A stretch of 64,000 nt of DNA from Paramecium sonneborni (Eukaryota > Ciliophora > Oligohymenophorea > Peniculida > Parameciidae). Made by a program: the position numbers and the translations under genes. The DNA is taken from positions 155,044 to 219,043 of the forward strand of contig CAJJDN010000136.1 in NCBI GenBank assembly GCA_905182985.1, given 5' to 3'. Numbering within the stretch: the first letter of the stretch is position 1; every line of letters begins with the position of its first letter. Under the pieces are notes generated by a model. The model saw only the letters and a list, made by a program, of their open reading frames with translations. It did no database searches and was not told the origin of the DNA. Of the stretch, positions 60,600 to 64,000 are shown in pieces.

Positions 60600-63500
60600 A
60601 TGCCACCTGGTTAATCGTAAGCCTTTATTTCATATTTTTAGACAGAAGAACAAATAATAATTAAAAATGGTGTTGACACCTTAAAAATTAGAGTTGTTAC
60701 AGGAAAATCGTAAGCTACTTAGCCACATTTTCAGCATCGGAAACTTGCATGGGCAGCACAATCTTCATAGAGCTATGCTTAGGTATTCCTTTTGTTTAAT
60801 AATCTTAATAGAATGAGAGCAGCAATGATCGAAAAAAAAATTGATGTTTCTAAAATATCTAAAAAGATTAAAGGAAAAATTGTGTCTTAGTTATTAAGAT
60901 ATGAGAGCCATACATCCCTTCATGAGGCATTTTTAAGGTATAAAAATTAATTATCAGTAAGATGGAAAATACGAGCTGATCCCGAAATCGTTAAGAAAGC
61001 TGTTGATTAAATACTTCTCAACTCAAGATTAAATGAATTTAATGCTTTTCACAAGTTGAAAAATCTCATAGGGTATTAATATTATAGATGTATTTTAGAT
61101 AAAAAGATCCTTAAAAAAAAATGAATGCCAAAAAGAGAAAAAATATGTGTTTAATGAATTTGGCTCTTTTCCTTCAAAAGAAGGATTTTTAACTAAAAAC
61201 CGCAGCCATCTCTGCTTTAAAACCAAAAAATCAGGATTCAGATAAAATGTTAGGATTATTACTCTGGAGCATTAGTTCTAAACATAGAGAAAGATACTTA
61301 AGAGAGAAATTTAATTGGTGGAGGTTAATTGCAAAAGTAAAATCAGATAAACTCTAAAAATAATTGAAAGCCCTTGAAAGATTAGGGGATGAATACAATA
61401 TGAGAAATGATAGATTAGATCGATAAAGACTTAAGGAGGTATAAAAAATCTAAGATTATCTTTTAGGCTTTTGAGAAGTGGAGAGGGGATTTAATGAATT
61501 TTAGACTCAAAAAAAAGTTTTTTACTGTATTATTAAAAACTACATTTGGTAGATTATAGAGATGTTATACTAGATGGGTCGATCTACCTGACAAAAGGGA
61601 AAATGACATGAAAAAGTAAGGAATGTTATTAATAACGAAATTGGCCAATAAAGCTGACCAAAATAAACGATTGGTCTGGAATTCCTTTAAGATTATTGAT
61701 GATGATGCTAAAAATAAGAAAACTAAAGTCATAAGAGAATTAATAGAGGTTACTTTTAATCAATCCTATACAGCCTTCTATAAATGGGCAAATTACAACA
61801 CCTATGCTAAATTAACAGAAACAAACTTAAAAAAAATTAAGGCTCTTTAAGCTAGTGCTAATGTTACCTAATAGTTAGTCAAGTAGGAAACATTTAAATT
61901 TTTTGGATTAAGTAAAAAGGCTGAAATATGCTAATTTCTCAATAAACTGATTTTAAAAATATAATAAAGACAAAAAATTGATGCTCTCAGATAAATTGAA
62001 AATGTTAGTATGCAGAAAAAAATGCAAGAAAAGTTAGATAATATAAATAAACAGGAAATAATTTCAAGATTAGGCGATACAGCGAATAAAACAGAGAAAG
62101 GCTTGCTTAGATAAGTTTTAAGAAAATTTGCTGCATTGAGAGAATAACAAGAAATTAAAAATAAGTATTTTGGAAGAATTATTTTGACTACTAGCGGAAT
62201 GGCTATGGATGCTTTTCGTAGATGGAAATAATTACCTGATCCAACAGAATAATAAATGCTATAAAATGTTTCAAAGTTCTAGCTAAGACTTTAATTCCTT
62301 TTTAAATAAAGAGTAAAATAATCTTTTGATCCTTTAAAAGAAGTTTATTATTAAGGTATCTAATCTAAAAGGTTATGTATCAAATAAATGTTAATAAAAT
62401 AATTAAGTGCACCTTAAAGATTTTTACGTCAATGGTAATCTATGAACAAAATCTATAAATCTGTTATCGTTTGTTAAAAAACCAATAATTTTTTTGATTC
62501 ATTATAGGAAGTTATGAAAAATAATATAAGAGCATTTTTATTTACTAGAAAGGACGCTGAAATAAAAGAAATGTGCTTAGTAAAATTAATGTCTTCATTT
62601 ACTAATAATTTGATGATTGCATTTTTAAAATGGAAAAATTACAATAAACAATAAAAAATTTCAGAAAAGATGGGGGATGAGAAAAAAAAGTTTATGTTAA
62701 TCAACCTACAAAGATTTATAAAGAATGATAACTTAAATAGATTAAGAAGAATTTTAAAGCTCTTTTATAATGAAAAATAAGTAAATTAATTGATAAAAAA
62801 AATTCATTTGAGAGTCCTTCAAACTTAAATAGGATAAATTGAATTATCATTTTTAAAATGGAAATCATTGCCTGGAGATGAAGCATTGAAAAATTAAGCT
62901 AAAGTAAGTAAATTTGCTATTTCTCTTGGTAAAATTGCTTATAGATTTGTGAAATTAAATTCTTGGGACTAATTAGAATATGAATTATTAGATGGATAAG
63001 CTAAAAAAAAGTTCTGCATAAATAAAATTATTGCTGTTACTCAAAGCGACTTAAAAAAAGCATTTTTGTTATGGCATCGAAAAGCTTGGGAAATGAAAAT
63101 GTTCGATAAATTTTCCTAACTTAATGTGACATTAAATGATTAAATTGTCAAGTAAAAATTGATTGGATGGATTAATGCCGGATCTAAAGTAAAGTTTTAT
63201 GCATTAACTGAAGTACTTAGAAGATTCAATCATAATGCAATAGAAAATAATCTCAAAAGAAAGGCTCTTGCTATAATAAATAGAAATACAATTTCATAAG
63301 TTTGGCTATCATTCAATAAGTGGAAATAACTACCTGAAGATGATAATGATTTAAAGGTTAAGGCAAGCATTTTTGAATAATCCCTTAACAAATTTGCAAT
63401 TCATATTTTTAAGAAATACACTTGGAATCCTTTATAGGAAGTATACGACGATGCTTAGGCAATTAAGAAGAGAGCAGTATTATTAATGATAAAAACGTAA

Positions 63501-64000
63501 GAATCAGAATAACAAAGAACATTGGATTAATGGAATAAAAATATTTCATTAATAAGAGAAGTAGAGAAATGCAAAGTTGTGATAAATTTATTCGGATTTT
63601 TAGGATAACATATCAAAAACAATATTGCCCCATTAAAACCAGATGAAGAATCATAAAAAAAAGAAAAAGCTTTACTTAGACTTATAGGAAACTTTGATAG
63701 TAATTTAAGGTATTTCTTTATGAAATGGTACAATGATGGCAAATTAACAAAATTATAAGGTGCTATGACTGAAGAGAAAAAGAAGTTGTTATTAGAAGCA
63801 ATAAACAACTTCTCTAAAAATAACGATTTTGCAAGATTAAGAGCTATTCTTGCTAAATTTAAAAGAAATTCAAGCATTACTGCTGTCTAAGATAGATTCT
63901 TTGCTAAATTATTTGCAACTTAATTTGGAGGTGCTATTGTAGCATTCTAAAAATGGAAAAATTTACCAGAACCAGTTAATACTGAATAATTAAAGAATGC
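60600..64000 (+). CDS. Giant Sfi1-like centrin-binding repeat protein, 3' end outside window
   Basis: Start MPPGQSQAFISYFQTEEQII; introns 61073-61098 (26 nt) and 61439-61466 (28 nt); the frame is then open to the window end (over 1100 residues). The protein is a string of helical repeats, each with an aromatic-x-x-Trp core: RWVDLPDK, FYKWANYNTY, FRRWKQLPDP, LRQWQSMNK, FLKWKNYNK, FLKWKSLPGD, FLLWHRKAW, FNKWKQLPED, LDQWNKN, FMKWYNDGK, FQKWKNLPEP. Adjacent cores are mostly about 200-230 bp apart, i.e. roughly 69 residues, and every third to fourth core carries an added LP motif. From memory, Paramecium infraciliary-lattice Sfi1-like proteins have repeats of this length and bind centrins to drive Ca2+-dependent contraction. 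This is likely a member of that class. Confidence 0.8.

Noticed and set aside
1..64000. tRNA, rRNA, CRISPR arrays, insertion sequences, telomere repeats
   Set aside because: None seen. Apparent terminal or internal repeats are explained by the two assembly overlaps, the poly-Gln microsatellite and short AT repeats.

Overview
The window reads as macronuclear DNA of an oligohymenophorean ciliate, most likely a Paramecium. In-frame TAA and TAG codons are frequent and stand where homologues have Gln, while TGA is the only stop. Genes lie 10-500 bp apart on both strands. Introns are tiny (about 18-37 nt, mostly 20-30), starting GTA or GTT and ending TAG, often AAG. No tRNA, rRNA, transposon or CRISPR array was seen. 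All gene models below were made by reading the sequence with this code and removing short introns. For most of them the spliced length is an exact multiple of three.

Left part (1-11.6 kb): a protein kinase fragment, ribosomal protein eL38, casein kinase 2 beta, a tail-anchored protein, a TGA-riddled gene remnant, the mitochondrial calcium uniporter MCU, the ER protein VMP1, an RRM protein, a peroxisomal acyl-CoA oxidase, a CFAP119-like ciliary protein and a small zinc-ribbon protein. Middle (11.8-34.7 kb): two large proteins that look like strings of degenerate ubiquitin-like domains, an SNF5/SMARCB1 subunit, a dynein light intermediate chain, a tubulin-tyrosine-ligase-like enzyme, the basal-body protein CEP19 and several coiled-coil or unrecognised proteins. 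Right part (34.8-64 kb): a full CFAP44, the ESCRT factor VTA1 with a poly-Gln tract, a VWA protein with a zinc finger, an unrecognised 918-residue protein, a C2 protein, a third ubiquitin-like string protein, a four-TM protein, an Sfi1-like repeat protein, CLEC16A, and the start of a large protein with ~69-residue Sfi1-like (centrin-binding) repeats that runs off the window.

The genes do not form one pathway. Cilium, basal-body and cytoskeleton genes (CFAP119, dynein LIC, TTLL, CEP19, CFAP44, two Sfi1-like proteins) are numerous, as expected for a ciliate. Membrane traffic and autophagy are represented by VMP1, CLEC16A and VTA1. Many neighbours are divergent or convergent with almost no spacer: two divergent pairs have only 10 and 14 bp between start codons.

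Two single 'n' positions (32810 and 57020) are each flanked by identical 1150-bp and 1038-bp blocks. These look like contig ends that overlap but were joined without merging, so the second copies of the genes there are probably not real. The most interesting candidate novelty is the trio of tandem ubiquitin-like-domain proteins.
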